Source of the DNA: Owenia fusiformis
Lineage: Eukaryota > Annelida > Polychaeta > Sabellida > Oweniidae
DNA: 64,000 nt
NCBI GenBank assembly: GCA_903813345.2
Contig: CAIIXF020000005.1
Span: forward strand, 6,167,375-6,231,374
Direction of reading: 5' to 3'
Position numbers and translations under genes: made by a program. Numbering within the stretch: position 1 is the first letter of the stretch; each line of letters starts with the position of its first letter. The notes beneath the pieces are model-generated. The model was not told the DNA's origin. It saw only the letters and a list, made by a program, of their open reading frames with translations, and did not search any database. Below are positions 11,290 through 21,468 of the stretch, piece by piece.

Positions 11290-12792
11290 ATGGCGTCTGA
11301 TTTTGAAATTGACCCGTGCATGGATAACCTGCTTAGAACTGTTGAATGCACACCGAGGTATGAAATTGTTGAACAGTTATCTATGGACTATGATGAGGAT
11401 ATGCTATATGAGGTTAGATCATATCAATTTTCTATGGTGGAAAAATCTATATCTACTTTGTGCGAGGATCGTTTCGGACCCCAAACAGCTAGGGGTGAGG
11501 ACCAAATGGTGGATCTCAAGATCAAGCGTAGGAAAGGAGATAATAAACTTGTAAGTTATGCCAACGACATATATGACATGTATGTATATCTAATGGGGCT
11601 AACGGAACACTTTCCGCGTAGTATTTTGGCCCCCACTAGCGTATTACCGGAGGAAATTACATGTATAAAGGACCTACGCTCTACCCTTAGGGAACGAACC
11701 GTATGTAAGGATATGGCAGATAACTCGAATGCTGCAGAATATCAAGCACGTCTGAGTATTTTAACCAGCTCAAACGATGAGCTGAAGTTGGAAATTCAGA
11801 ACATGAAACAGGCTCACAAAGGTCAACTTGACATTCTAACCAAGCGAGTCAAGGAACTTGAATGTAAAATAGGTCAACTGCAAGGGTGTACACTGCCTCT
11901 CACTTATAATGAGACTAAGAAGCCAATCAGTGTGGGGTCCATCGATACACAACGATCAGCTGATTGTAATGTTACTGTGACTGAGCAGCCGAGTGATGAC
12001 GCGTGTGTTGATAAACAAAGATCAGCTGTTGATGTTGACGCTTTGATCACCAAATCGAGCAATCGTACACATGAGGTACGGCCCCAAGTTCCATCCATGG
12101 GACGGGGCAGGGGGAGGGGACGCAGCGTATCGGCACCTGATGGTAGAATGCCTGGGATTACCCGCCATGCTCCCTTTCCGACTAAATCAACCCCGAGACC
12201 TGCACCCGCACCTCAGCCCGACCAACAGTCAACTACACAGCGAAGAATTGAGGTGGTTTTAGGTTCGAAACCGAGTAGCGACGATAATGCCGTGTCATGG
12301 TCACAGGTCGTTCGCAGGAAGAAATCTCAACCTACCGTTCGTCGACATATCCCTAATAAAGCAGCTGTTGATAAACCAGTGCGATCTTTGAGAGGGGTTA
12401 AACGTGAAAAGGGTGTAACATTGTATGTTGAAAATATCGAGAAAGAGGAAGGCGAAAGTGACATTAACATTAAGCAGCAAGTAATATTACAGGCTAAACT
12501 AAACAATATACGTGTAATGCAATGTTATGTGATTCATAACAGGGTGTCTGAATATAACGTGGGCTGTAAAATAACAGTTCCAGTATCATCGGTACAACTT
12601 GCGTTGTTGGAGAGCAGTTGGCCAGCACCAATAAAGTGCCGAGAATGGGTGTCTCGTCGGTCCTATAATAATAGTCCGATGGACGACGCCGATCTTGATT
12701 ACAGTGATATCTATCATTCAACCAAGGAATATGACGGTTATTCAAATACAGAGTGTCGCGATTACGGCTATACAAACGATAATGTTGACTGA
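11290..12792 (+). CDS. Retrotransposon ORF1 protein (500 aa)
   Basis: ORF1 of the nested non-LTR element, presumably the RNA-binding and chaperone protein of its ribonucleoprotein. Visible parts are an acidic N-terminal region; a coiled-coil-like stretch around residues 155-200 (EYQARLSILTSSNDELKLEI onward); an Arg/Gly motif near 275-283 (GRGRGRGRS) likely to bind RNA; a Pro-rich linker; and a C-terminal region with the pattern CKITVPVSSVQLALLESSWP, resembling the small C-terminal domain of many CR1/Jockey-type ORF1 proteins. There is no CCHC zinc knuckle. The C-terminus is rich in Tyr and Asp. The stop codon overlaps the ORF2 start as TGATG, suggesting coupled termination and reinitiation. 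Confidence 0.85.
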   Translation: MASDFEIDPCMDNLLRTVECTPRYEIVEQLSMDYDEDMLYEVRSYQFSMVEKSISTLCEDRFGPQTARGEDQMVDLKIKRRKGDNKLVSYANDIYDMYVYLMGLTEHFPRSILAPTSVLPEEITCIKDLRSTLRERTVCKDMADNSNAAEYQARLSILTSSNDELKLEIQNMKQAHKGQLDILTKRVKELECKIGQLQGCTLPLTYNETKKPISVGSIDTQRSADCNVTVTEQPSDDACVDKQRSAVDVDALITKSSNRTHEVRPQVPSMGRGRGRGRSVSAPDGRMPGITRHAPFPTKSTPRPAPAPQPDQQSTTQRRIEVVLGSKPSSDDNAVSWSQVVRRKKSQPTVRRHIPNKAAVDKPVRSLRGVKREKGVTLYVENIEKEEGESDINIKQQVILQAKLNNIRVMQCYVIHNRVSEYNVGCKITVPVSSVQLALLESSWPAPIKCREWVSRRSYNNSPMDDADLDYSDIYHSTKEYDGYSNTECRDYGYTNDNVD

Positions 12793-15700
12793 TGGCTGGC
12801 CTGACAATTATGTTATATTTTGTGTATATAGTTCAGTTTCTGCTTTTGACACACACGCCATCAATGAACTGCACTGGTAACAATAAAAATGATGGGCCAG
12901 TAAATCTTGATTTTTCTCTTAATATTGCATCTTGGAATGCGAACGGTTTGGGCATCTCCAAACCTTATCTGTCACATCTTATGGAATTTAATGACATTGT
13001 TTTAATACAAGAACATTGGTTGCATAGTGGTTCAAAGCATGTTCTAGATGACATAGATATGCATTTTAATTGTACAGTTTTTGAAAGTAGTAGAGATTTG
13101 TCTGTTTTTGATAATTACCATAACATAGGCCATGGTGGCATTGCCATACTTGTTAAAAATGATGTACAACAGTTGGTTTCGAAAGTTAACTTGAAATGCA
13201 ATAATACAGATAGGTTATGTGCCATTGATGTTAATTGTAATGAACGACACTTATATGTTGTATGTGTATACTTGCCACACCAAAATTGTAAAAAGGTTAG
13301 TTTTACAGAGGTTTTGGTTGAACTTGAGATGTGCATAGCTGTTTTGATGAAAAAGGGTGATATCATAATCTTTGGTGATACGAATGCATGTATTGATTCC
13401 TTATATGGAGATAGGGGTATAGGTTGTCCAACACGTAATGGGAGATTGTTTATGGATTTTAGTAATAGAAATGGGCTAATCCCAGTTGATATGTTGAGTA
13501 AAATTTGGAAGGGACCTTCATATACATTTAGTAGAGATTACACCGGCAGTTCGTATATTGATCATTGTGTAATATCTGCCGCATTGTTAGAGAACATCAA
13601 GTCTGGAGTAACGCATAATGAATGTATCATTAATACCTCTGATCACCTGTCTATGTCAGTTAATATTGTATTTGATGGACAGGCACCATGCTCCCTAAAC
13701 AACATATTAAATGACACATTAAATGAATCATACATCTCATGGGATCAGCTCTCAGATAGCGATATTGATTTGTTGTATACATCAAAAGTTCAGGATCTTT
13801 TAGAACATGTCCAAACCGATTTTGAGGATAATTGTAAAGATCAGGGATATAATGTGCATATTATAGATAAAACATTAGAGAATATTACAGACATTTTGAA
13901 ATCGGTCGCTGAGGGTAACATGCCAAAGCGCAAATATAATAAGCGTCTGAAACCATACTGGAATTCCACAGTCAAAGATTTTATGAAAGAAAAGAATAGG
14001 CTGTGGAATCGTTGGAAATGCAGCGGAATGCAGCGGGGCGATGACGAGTTTTGGCTTTTATATAAAGAATCCAAACGGAATTACAGGCGGGCTTTAAGAA
14101 TGGCCGAAATGCAATATAATATTACCTGTCAAAAGAAAATTGACGAGTCTCAGGATGTGGATTCGAGATACTATTGGTATTTAGCTAACAGACATAAACG
14201 GGATTGTAAACAATCGATACATATTAGAGCTGATGATGGGACTGTGCTACAAGATCCTGGTGATATTAGAAATGAATGGGCTAATTATTTTGAGAAACTG
14301 TTTACCCCAAAATGTAATGTTAATTTTGATTCCGACTTTAAAGATTATATTGATTCTCGAGTAAATATTATGAAAAAAGAATACCAAAACAACAGTGATG
14401 GCTCTTTTGATGTTAATTTTGACAATGAAGAACTCTTGAAAGCGATTACGTCATTGAATAACAGACGTGCTAGTGGTATGGACGGTGTATCAGCTGAGCA
14501 TCTTAAATATGGTGGCATGGCACTTATTAATCTTTTAACTGCGATTTTTAATGCTATTTTTAAGTATGAACATGTACCAAGTAGTTTAAAAGTAGGAGTT
14601 ATGATAACACTGTATAAAGGTGGTAATAAGGATGTTCTTGATAAAGATAACCACCGGGGAATAACTCTAATGAGTACATATAGTAAGATATTAGATAGGT
14701 TGATTTTAAACCGTAGCAAATGTTGTGATCATTTTAATAGGTCAAAACTTCAATATGCAGCACAGTCAGGGTCATCTTGTATTGACACCTCCCTTGTCCT
14801 TAGGGAAACAGTTGCCCATCAACTTGAAAATGGCTCAGATGCCTATGTTTTGGCAATTGACGTGAAAAAGGCATTTGATACGGTTTTTACAAATGGCTTG
14901 ATGTTTTTGTTATATAATCAGGGTATCAACGGAAAATTGTGGAAAATTATCTATGAGACATATGTAGGATATCGTTGCTGTGTTAAGGTCAATGGTATAT
15001 TAAGTAATTTATTTTATGTTCAACAAGGGGTCCACCAAGGTGGGGTCCTTTCTATGGAATTGTATGTAAGATTCATGAACCCTTTGTTATTAGAATTAGA
15101 GAGCTCTGGACATGGATGTCAGGTACGGGGGATAAACTGTGTTGCTCCATCGTACGCAGATGACACCATACTGGTATCAATGTTCAGACATAGCATGCAA
15201 GAAATGCTGCACATTCTTTATAATTATGCAAATAGATGGAGATTTGAGATCCATCCAGGGAAATGTGCAGCAGTTCACTTTACTAGAAGTAGTTTTAAAG
15301 ATGTACAACCTTTTGATTTCGGATCCGCTAAGATTCCGATAAACAAAGACCTTGTTCATCTTGGGTTACCAGTTACACAGCGGGATATAGCCTATCACTT
15401 AGACAATGTAACATCTAGGGCAAGGCGCAATTTCTATGCCACTGTAGATTGTGTCACCCCCGAAAAGTGTAGCGTAAATCCCTTACCTGCTTCTAATTTA
15501 TATTGGACTGTTTCAATTCCTACCATGCTATATGGTGTCGAGGTATTAAATTATAATGTATCAAATATTAAAACTTTAGAAAAGGTGCATGCCAATTCGG
15601 CCAAGTCAATTCAATCTCTTCCAAAGAACACAACTGATTGTGCCGCGATTGCTCAACTTGGTTGGACAGGTATAAGCGAAACTATTGCAATCAGGAAGCT

Positions 15701-16385
15701 CATGTATTTCTGGCACATCTTTAATACTAGTGTTGGTATTTGTAAGAAGTTAAGTATCTTTAGATGGTATGCTATACTATATAGCTTCTTCGTAGATAAA
15801 TGTGCTGTAACAGTTTCATCACCAATTAGGGAAATTATACAACTTGGAATGCAATATGATCTTATAGAAAGAATGGATAGCTATATTTCTAATAACACAT
15901 TTCCATCCAAGTGGCACTGGAAAAAGATAGTGAAAAGTTCTGTTCTTACAAAGTCTCTGCAAAGATGGCGTTTTCAATGCATGACATATAATAAAATCAA
16001 ACATTATAGAGAAGTAGTAACAACTCGTACTCCAATAGTCTGGTACCAGCTATGTAAATACAAACCTGAAATGATATTCAAATGTAAACTTATGGTGAGA
16101 CTACTGGTTGGTGAAGGTGTTGGTCGTCATACCGAGCCAAATGTGAATAGGGTATGCCCAATGTGTAATTCGCATGAATCATTGTTACATTTTATTAAGT
16201 TTTGTGATGTGCTGGAAACAACTAGAAATCCTATACGACCTTACTTAGGCGGAAGTGACCTAAATGTAATTGAAAATATTTTTGCCCCAAATGAATATGA
16301 TGATTGTATTATAATAGCCAGGACAGTGTATCATATGTACCAACTGAGAACTAGATTTCTCAATTCTCTAAACGTCCTGCACTAA
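12792..16385 (+). CDS. Retrotransposon ORF2: endonuclease and reverse transcriptase (1197 aa)
   Basis: It makes the DNA nick and copies the element RNA by target-primed reverse transcription. The N-terminal apurinic-type endonuclease domain (about residues 43-295) shows SWNANG, IQEHW (Glu74), a GDTNA motif, YIDH and the terminal SDHLSMSV. The reverse transcriptase (about 590-830) shows NHRGITL, AIDVKKAFD (catalytic Asp690), GVHQGGVLS and YADD (788-791, catalytic Asp790 and Asp791). Near the C-terminus is a C-x2-C-x7-H-x4-C zinc motif (CPMCNSHESLLHFIKFC). No RNase H domain is recognised. All catalytic residues checked are present and there is no frameshift. Residues 3-22 form an unusual hydrophobic stretch ahead of the endonuclease. 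The start overlaps the ORF1 stop. Confidence 0.93.
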   Translation: MAGLTIMLYFVYIVQFLLLTHTPSMNCTGNNKNDGPVNLDFSLNIASWNANGLGISKPYLSHLMEFNDIVLIQEHWLHSGSKHVLDDIDMHFNCTVFESSRDLSVFDNYHNIGHGGIAILVKNDVQQLVSKVNLKCNNTDRLCAIDVNCNERHLYVVCVYLPHQNCKKVSFTEVLVELEMCIAVLMKKGDIIIFGDTNACIDSLYGDRGIGCPTRNGRLFMDFSNRNGLIPVDMLSKIWKGPSYTFSRDYTGSSYIDHCVISAALLENIKSGVTHNECIINTSDHLSMSVNIVFDGQAPCSLNNILNDTLNESYISWDQLSDSDIDLLYTSKVQDLLEHVQTDFEDNCKDQGYNVHIIDKTLENITDILKSVAEGNMPKRKYNKRLKPYWNSTVKDFMKEKNRLWNRWKCSGMQRGDDEFWLLYKESKRNYRRALRMAEMQYNITCQKKIDESQDVDSRYYWYLANRHKRDCKQSIHIRADDGTVLQDPGDIRNEWANYFEKLFTPKCNVNFDSDFKDYIDSRVNIMKKEYQNNSDGSFDVNFDNEELLKAITSLNNRRASGMDGVSAEHLKYGGMALINLLTAIFNAIFKYEHVPSSLKVGVMITLYKGGNKDVLDKDNHRGITLMSTYSKILDRLILNRSKCCDHFNRSKLQYAAQSGSSCIDTSLVLRETVAHQLENGSDAYVLAIDVKKAFDTVFTNGLMFLLYNQGINGKLWKIIYETYVGYRCCVKVNGILSNLFYVQQGVHQGGVLSMELYVRFMNPLLLELESSGHGCQVRGINCVAPSYADDTILVSMFRHSMQEMLHILYNYANRWRFEIHPGKCAAVHFTRSSFKDVQPFDFGSAKIPINKDLVHLGLPVTQRDIAYHLDNVTSRARRNFYATVDCVTPEKCSVNPLPASNLYWTVSIPTMLYGVEVLNYNVSNIKTLEKVHANSAKSIQSLPKNTTDCAAIAQLGWTGISETIAIRKLMYFWHIFNTSVGICKKLSIFRWYAILYSFFVDKCAVTVSSPIREIIQLGMQYDLIERMDSYISNNTFPSKWHWKKIVKSSVLTKSLQRWRFQCMTYNKIKHYREVVTTRTPIVWYQLCKYKPEMIFKCKLMVRLLVGEGVGRHTEPNVNRVCPMCNSHESLLHFIKFCDVLETTRNPIRPYLGGSDLNVIENIFAPNEYDDCIIIARTVYHMYQLRTRFLNSLNVLH

Positions 16386-16505
16386 ACAACTACTGTATAT
16401 TTTGTTATATTTTTGTATGTTTTTTCTTCATAACCTTTTATAACCTTTTATGTTAAACTATATGTATATGATCAGAATTGGTCGCAATAAAGAAATATAT
16501 ATATA

Positions 16506-17160
16506 CCAACAATCTTATATAAAGATTAGTCCACAGGATCTCAGATTTTGGCCTTATATGGGTCCATGATTTATACAGGGGCCTATTTCACAGATTCGAA
16601 CCCCCACATTGGATGGATGCTATAACTTTTGAAATAAGGGAAATACAGGTCTTATTTTTTCAGATCTTCATAAATGACTGGTTTTAAGTATGGTATCATA
16701 CTTTGGGAGCTGTTATGCGATTGGTTGCTATGGTAACCAGGGTTTTATGGAAATTCGGACCCCCACATTGGATGGATGTTACAATTTTTAAAATAAGGGA
16801 TATAGGTGTCTCATTTTTTCAAGTCTTAGACAATGATTGATTTTAAGGATTGATTCAGACTTTGGGAGCTTGTATTAGACTGGTTACCAAGGTAACCAGG
16901 GTTTTGTTGAAATTCAGATCTCCACAATTGATGAATGCTATAACTTTTAAATACAGGCAGATAAAAGTATAGTATTTTCAGATCTAAAATAATAATAAAA
17001 TGTGTATATTGTATTAGACTTTGGAAGCTAGGATTTACTTGGATGCCATGGTTACTATGTTTCATTGTCATGGTAACTGTCTTTTTTGTTTTTAGATTCA
17101 CCTTTATTCTAGATAGGTCAATACATGATATGAAATACCAAATTGCCATTTTATTCATAA
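16506..17160 (+). repeat. Foldback left arm, inner segment with three 160-bp tandem repeats
   Basis: Tandem units begin at 16601, 16760 and about 16920. Each starts CCCCCACATTGGATGGATG or a variant and contains a near-palindromic GGTTGCTATGGTAACC. The right arm has the same three units in reverse (CCAATGTGGGGG near 19540 and 19380, CAATTGTGGAGG near 19218), so the repeats predate or accompany the arm duplication. Confidence 0.8.
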
Positions 17161-17503
17161 TTTGGGGATTTTTCTATGTTATATGATTTACATGCTCATG
17201 ACTCATTAATACTAGAGATGCAAAAATTGTTTGGCTCATAAAATACTAAATACTAGTAAACAATACATGTACATTTATGTCTGACAATATTGCCTCATTC
17301 CATACCACTAGTTCTCACAAATATTCTGACTCCTAATTTGTTCATTTGTACTCATCATTACTTTTTCATTTTGCACAATTGCCTTTTGATTTAAATTTCA
17401 ACCGTTTCTGTTGGAATGAAGGCTTGTTTTGACCATTTTGGAGTGGAGGATCCTCAGGGGATTTCATACATTCATGCAGTATTGGGCTTGGCAGAATGGG
17501 TTA

Positions 17504-18014
17504 AGATTGGTCCCTGGGGGTTCACTGTATATTTGGCTGGGGTCCTAGGCTGAACCCTCAGATATCAATATGTTCCCATACCAATCTGTCAAATTTGAAT
17601 GTATTCCCATACCAACCAAATTAATGCCCAAAGCCATACCAAATGCCCAAATGTAGGATCAATGTGATATCAAATATCCAGATATAAAAACATGGCCATT
17701 CAAAATGTCTAATGCCCCAAGAAGGCAGATCTTTGAGGAAAACAACCCAAAAACAACCTCATATTAAGGATATATACTAGATCAATGCCATACTACAAGT
17801 GAGGGGTAACATATTCTCCAAGACCATTCTCATACCAGTAAGTGGAAAAATCTGACCATTGCCATACCTCAAGTCATAATTTGGAGGACATTCTCATTTC
17901 TCATGTCAGATCCTAAAATTTAGGTCTATTGCCATACCAAATGTCTGAAGTACCCCACCTGAGCCGAGGATCCCCCTCAAGGTTTATATATAGTGAACTC
18001 CCTGGGAGACTGGT
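17504..18014. mobile_element. 495-bp MITE nested in the foldback arm, 8-bp target duplication
   Basis: The element 17512-18006 has imperfect terminal inverted repeats (CCCTGGGGGTTCACTGTATA at the left, the complement of TATATAGTGAACTCCCTGGG at the right). It is flanked by AGATTGGT (17504-17511) and AGACTGGT (18007-18014). The other foldback arm has no such element and a single AGGCTGGT at the equivalent place, confirming an insertion. Eight-base duplication suggests the hAT superfamily. The interior has degenerate CCATACC/CCCATACC repeats and no coding frame. Confidence 0.75.
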
Positions 18015-18352
18015 GGGAATGTTTCCACTTCCACATATAGGATTTGTCATTCACCCTCTTCAAAGGTGGAAGAGTACATCATTGGCTCCAAAGTAATTCA
18101 TTGCATTACATTAGCTGCTATGAAAGCAGTCAAGGACCCATCTTGAAAGACGGGAAGAGTTGAAATGTCAACACCTTCATAAGTGAGGGCAGTACTGTTC
18201 TGTTTTGGAGAATATCTCATGTGAACCAGCTCATATCATAATCTATCCATGTCAGTTAAAAAATGTTTTTTTGTAATTCTGCTGTACTTTTGCAGGTGAA
18301 CAATTCAACTTTGGATTTTATTGTGTCAGGAATTTCTATATTGTTTCCTATT

Positions 18353-18558
18353 ATGAAGAAGACAACGTTAAGAACCTCAACTGATGTGAACTCTGTCCCT
18401 TTAGATGTCAGAAGCTCAACCAAACCCCTGTAGCTGCAAACTTAGGACGACGTACTATTTGAAGCTATATTAGCCTTCAATGCATTACTGGATCTGAACA
18501 AAAGAAAAATAAATCAACTGAAACTGAAGACAAACAATTCTTAAAGTTGTTTTCTTCA
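18353..18558. other. Central loop of the foldback element
   Basis: Unpaired spacer between the innermost arms, which meet at ATATTGTTTCCTATT (18339-18353) and AATAGGAAACAATAT (18559-18573). No reading frame of note. Confidence 0.6.
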
Positions 18559-20082
18559 ATAGGAAACAATATAGAAATTCCTGATACCATAAAATCCAAA
18601 GTTAAATTGTTCACCTGCAAAAGTACAGCTGAATTACAAAAATAACTACCACTATGATGAGCTGTTTCACATGAGATACTAGTATTCTCAAAAACAGAAC
18701 AGTGCTGCCCTCACTTATGAAGGTATTGACATTTCAACTCTTTCACATTTGAAGAGGGTGAATCATCAAACCTGTGTATGGAAACATTCCCACCAGCCTA
18801 AACCCAGCTCTACCGAGCCAAACACTGCATGAATGAACTATGAATTCCCCGAGGAATTCTTTATACCAGAATGGTCAAAAATAGCTAAAATGATGAGTAA
18901 AAACAACTTAGTAGAATATGTGTGAGAACTAGTAGAATGGAATGAGCCAATACTGTCAGATATACATGTAAAAATGTTAAATTAGGAGTAAAATGATAAT
19001 TTTGAGCAATTTTGTGTTCTATGTTGTGTATTGACCATTCTCAAATGAAGGTACATCTAAAATCAAAAATGAAGTTTCCATGACAATGAAACATGGTTAC
19101 CATGGCAACCAAGTAAATTGTAACCCCCAAAGTCAGAGACAATACACAAGTCGTATTATTTTTTAAGTTCTGAAAAGCTGATATCTGTATCTGCTTGAAT
19201 TTAAAAGTTAAAGCATTTATCAATTGTGGAGGTCCAAATTTCAATAAAACCCTAGTTACCATGGTAACCAATCAAGTTTCAGCTCCCAAAGTCTGATTGA
19301 ATACTTAGAATCAATCATTGTCTAAGATCTGAAAAAATGAGACATGTATCACCCTTATTTCGAAAGTTATAGCATCCTTCCAATGTGGGGGTCAGAATTT
19401 CCCTAAAATCTTGGTTACCATGGCAACCAATCATATGCCAGCTCCCAAAGTATGATACAATACTTAAAACCAGTCATTTATGAAGATCTGAAAAAATGAG
19501 ACCTGTATTTCCCTTACTTCAAAAGTTATAGCATCCATCCAATGTGGGGGTTCGAATCTGTGAAATAGGACCCTGTATAAATCATAGACCCATATAAGGC
19601 CAAAATCTGAGATTCTGTGGACTGATCTTTACATAAGATTGTTACTGACATATTACAAAAGTTTTCTATTCACATTTTAACCCTTCCTAACAGACTGGTG
19701 ACAAAATATGCATGAAATGACTCTATCATATCTGAAAATTTGGCCTGAAAATTGACACTCGAAGGGTATGTTTTATCCATTTCCATGGCAACCACTTAAC
19801 CATGTGACTTGAAATTGTTATCGTATATTTAGTTAGCCTATACCAATATACCATAGCAATTTGGAAACATTCTACTGAGTATTTTTGGAGTTCTAGCCCA
19901 ATTTTATAGTAGGGGTCCAAATTATAGCCCATGGGGGGTAAAATGGCCACAAAATCTAAAAGCTGAAAAACTAAGATCTAATAATCCATAAAAATATGTA
20001 AAATCATACTAGCAACATAAAAAATTATGTCCCATAAAATCCCTCTGAACGCACGCTCAAACCCTCATTCTGACTGCACTAC
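18559..20082 (-). repeat. Foldback right arm, uninterrupted
   Basis: Reverse complement of the left arm without the retrotransposon or the 495-bp MITE. It shows the empty site for each: around 19640 for the retrotransposon and around 18800 for the MITE. Contains the three 160-bp repeats between about 19060 and 19550. Confidence 0.8.
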
Positions 20083-21171
20083 TGGACATCTGTTAAAGCC
20101 GATTAAATCATTCTATGACAAGTGCACTAAAATACATGACTCTTTACATTAACGATCTTTTACCATAAATAAATAGACTAGTCTACATCAGTATATTACA
20201 CTTTCATATTTAATTGAACAACTACTGCAAATTTGTTTTTGTTGAAGAAATTAATGCACAAAGATGTTTTACATCCCATTACTGATGCATCTTCAAATCC
20301 CTTCTGTCATATCAGCAAATAGTCTGGTATTGCTATAAACCCTTGGACATTCTTATTCTTTCCCTTTGAAGTCAGCTTTAATATCTTCAAGCATCCTTTC
20401 AAATCTAACAACTGCTTTTGTTTCAACACAAGTTTGGCTATTGTTTTGACAATCATTCAGCATGTCGTTGGCTAATAAATATCATCTCATATCGTTCACA
20501 TATCAGATCAGTCTTGGTGCTCGGAGAACCATATGTAATATTACAAGGCATTAACATGCAAAATGTCACCATCATTTGCTACAGACGCCAACCACCAATT
20601 GTCGACCAAAACGATATGTCACCACATTTTGGTGGTGGAATAATATAAATAACCACATAAATTGATTCACCAGGGTGTGAATGTTTCGCCTTTAAGGTTG
20701 TGAAAAATAATCAAACATCGGCCTAACTGATATCCTTGAGATGACTTTATTGTTAGGAAATGAAGATTGGGCCATATGTTTAAAAGAAATAATTTTGCAT
20801 CATGACTTTATTAAAGTAAACTCATAATAATGAATAATTGAAACATTAAAAGCAATTACTTGAGAGCATGGTTTATTGGCAAATTATTGCATAAGCCCTG
20901 AGGCAGGGGACATTCACATTATGAAGATGGGGATATAAGCTAAGGGTTAGTCATGATTCTGACTTCTTTGCCCTCTAGACCGGTTTGTTCATATGGATGA
21001 CCTTGTGATGTGGTGATATATTCTTCACTCTTCTACCTTAGAACTGTTGTTTCGCAGCTCACATTATGAGGCGAAACAAAACCATCAATTGTTAACTGTA
21101 ATTGACACGGTAACCATTGACACAAATAGAACAAATGATGTCACATAGCAACCATAGGCATTATCAACCAA
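20083..21171. other. 3' flank of OGA
   Basis: Presumed 3' untranslated region and flank of the minus-strand OGA gene. A dispersed repeat lies at 20544-20640. No other exon is supported. Confidence 0.5.
20544..20640 (+). repeat. Dispersed repeat family R3, copy 1
   Basis: Begins CAAGGCATTAACATGCAAAA, continues through TGCTACAGACGCCAA and ends GGTGGTGGA. Related copies lie at 28017-28135 (same strand) and 38238-38370 (opposite strand), in OGA intron 7 and prominin intron 1. Confidence 0.6.
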
Positions 21172-21468
21172 TTATATCACTCTGCCTACAATAGTTGAAT
21201 CTGGACAGACTGGGTCTAATGGCACAGTAAAGAATCCTAATTTGGAGTAAAATTCAAGATAAGCCTCGTCTGTTGGATCGAGCTCACAATGGACACCCTG
21301 TGAGCCATTTGACTTGAGAGCAGACAGCACACAAGCGATCATACGTCTTGGTATGTTGGGGTCCACTGCCCTCTCAGGGAGAATGTCTATCCTCAACATT
21401 GAGGGATATTTTTCATAAAGTTGGTCAGGTAAAAATGGTTTGAAGTCATGGAATTTGGCAATGGTTTC
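21172..21468 (-). CDS. OGA: OGA exon 13 (terminal)
   Basis: 297 nt, residues 792-889, including [20 protein letters not shown] and [10 protein letters not shown]; stop TAA at 21172-21174. Confidence 0.96.
   Translation of the reverse strand, partial: ETIAKFHDFKPFLPDQLYEKYPSMLRIDILPERAVDPNIPRRMIACVLSALKSNGSQGVHCELDPTDEAYLEFYSKLGFFTVPLDPVCPDSTIVGRVI

Larger units (their letters stand above)
11054..16504 (+). mobile_element. Full-length APE-type non-LTR retrotransposon (CR1/Jockey-like)
   Basis: A complete element with a 5' leader of about 236 bp, ORF1 (11290-12792), ORF2 (12792-16385) and a short 3' tail. The tail has a duplicated ATAACCTTTT motif, AATAAA at 16486 and an (AT)n end. It has no terminal repeats. 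Boundaries come from comparing the interrupted left foldback arm with the intact right arm: host sequence stops at ...TATTACC (11053) and resumes at ACCAACAATC (16505). At most a few bases of target duplication (ACC) are visible. Both ORFs are open throughout, so insertion was recent and the copy could still be competent. The clade is inferred from the order endonuclease, RT, Cys/His motif. Confidence 0.9.
10615..20082. mobile_element. Giant foldback element with nested insertions
   Basis: The outer arms 10615-11053 and 19640-20082 are reverse complements over about 430 bp; both carry GTAGTGCAGTCA near the tip and a GGCCATTTTACCCCCCATGGG block. The complementarity resumes after the inserted retrotransposon: 16506-17160 pairs with 19030-19640, the region near 17290-17510 with 18780-18960, and 18030-18352 with 18559-18770. 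The loop is near 18353-18558. Without the nested retrotransposon (about 5.45 kb) and the 495-bp element, the host element is about 3.5 kb and almost wholly palindromic. Each arm includes about three tandem repeats of 160 bp. I see no transposase. Long terminal repeats with internal tandem repeats are characteristic of foldback-type DNA elements such as Drosophila FB and Galileo; homology to those is not claimed. The target-site duplication is not clear. Confidence 0.8.

Noticed and set aside
12494-15359. Several antisense ORFs within the retrotransposon
   Set aside because: Antisense shadows of ORF1 and ORF2.
19540-19560. GGTTCGAAT, a tRNA B-box-like motif in the foldback arm (also inverted near 16592)
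   Set aside because: No A-box at proper spacing and no cloverleaf; it belongs to the 160-bp repeat unit.
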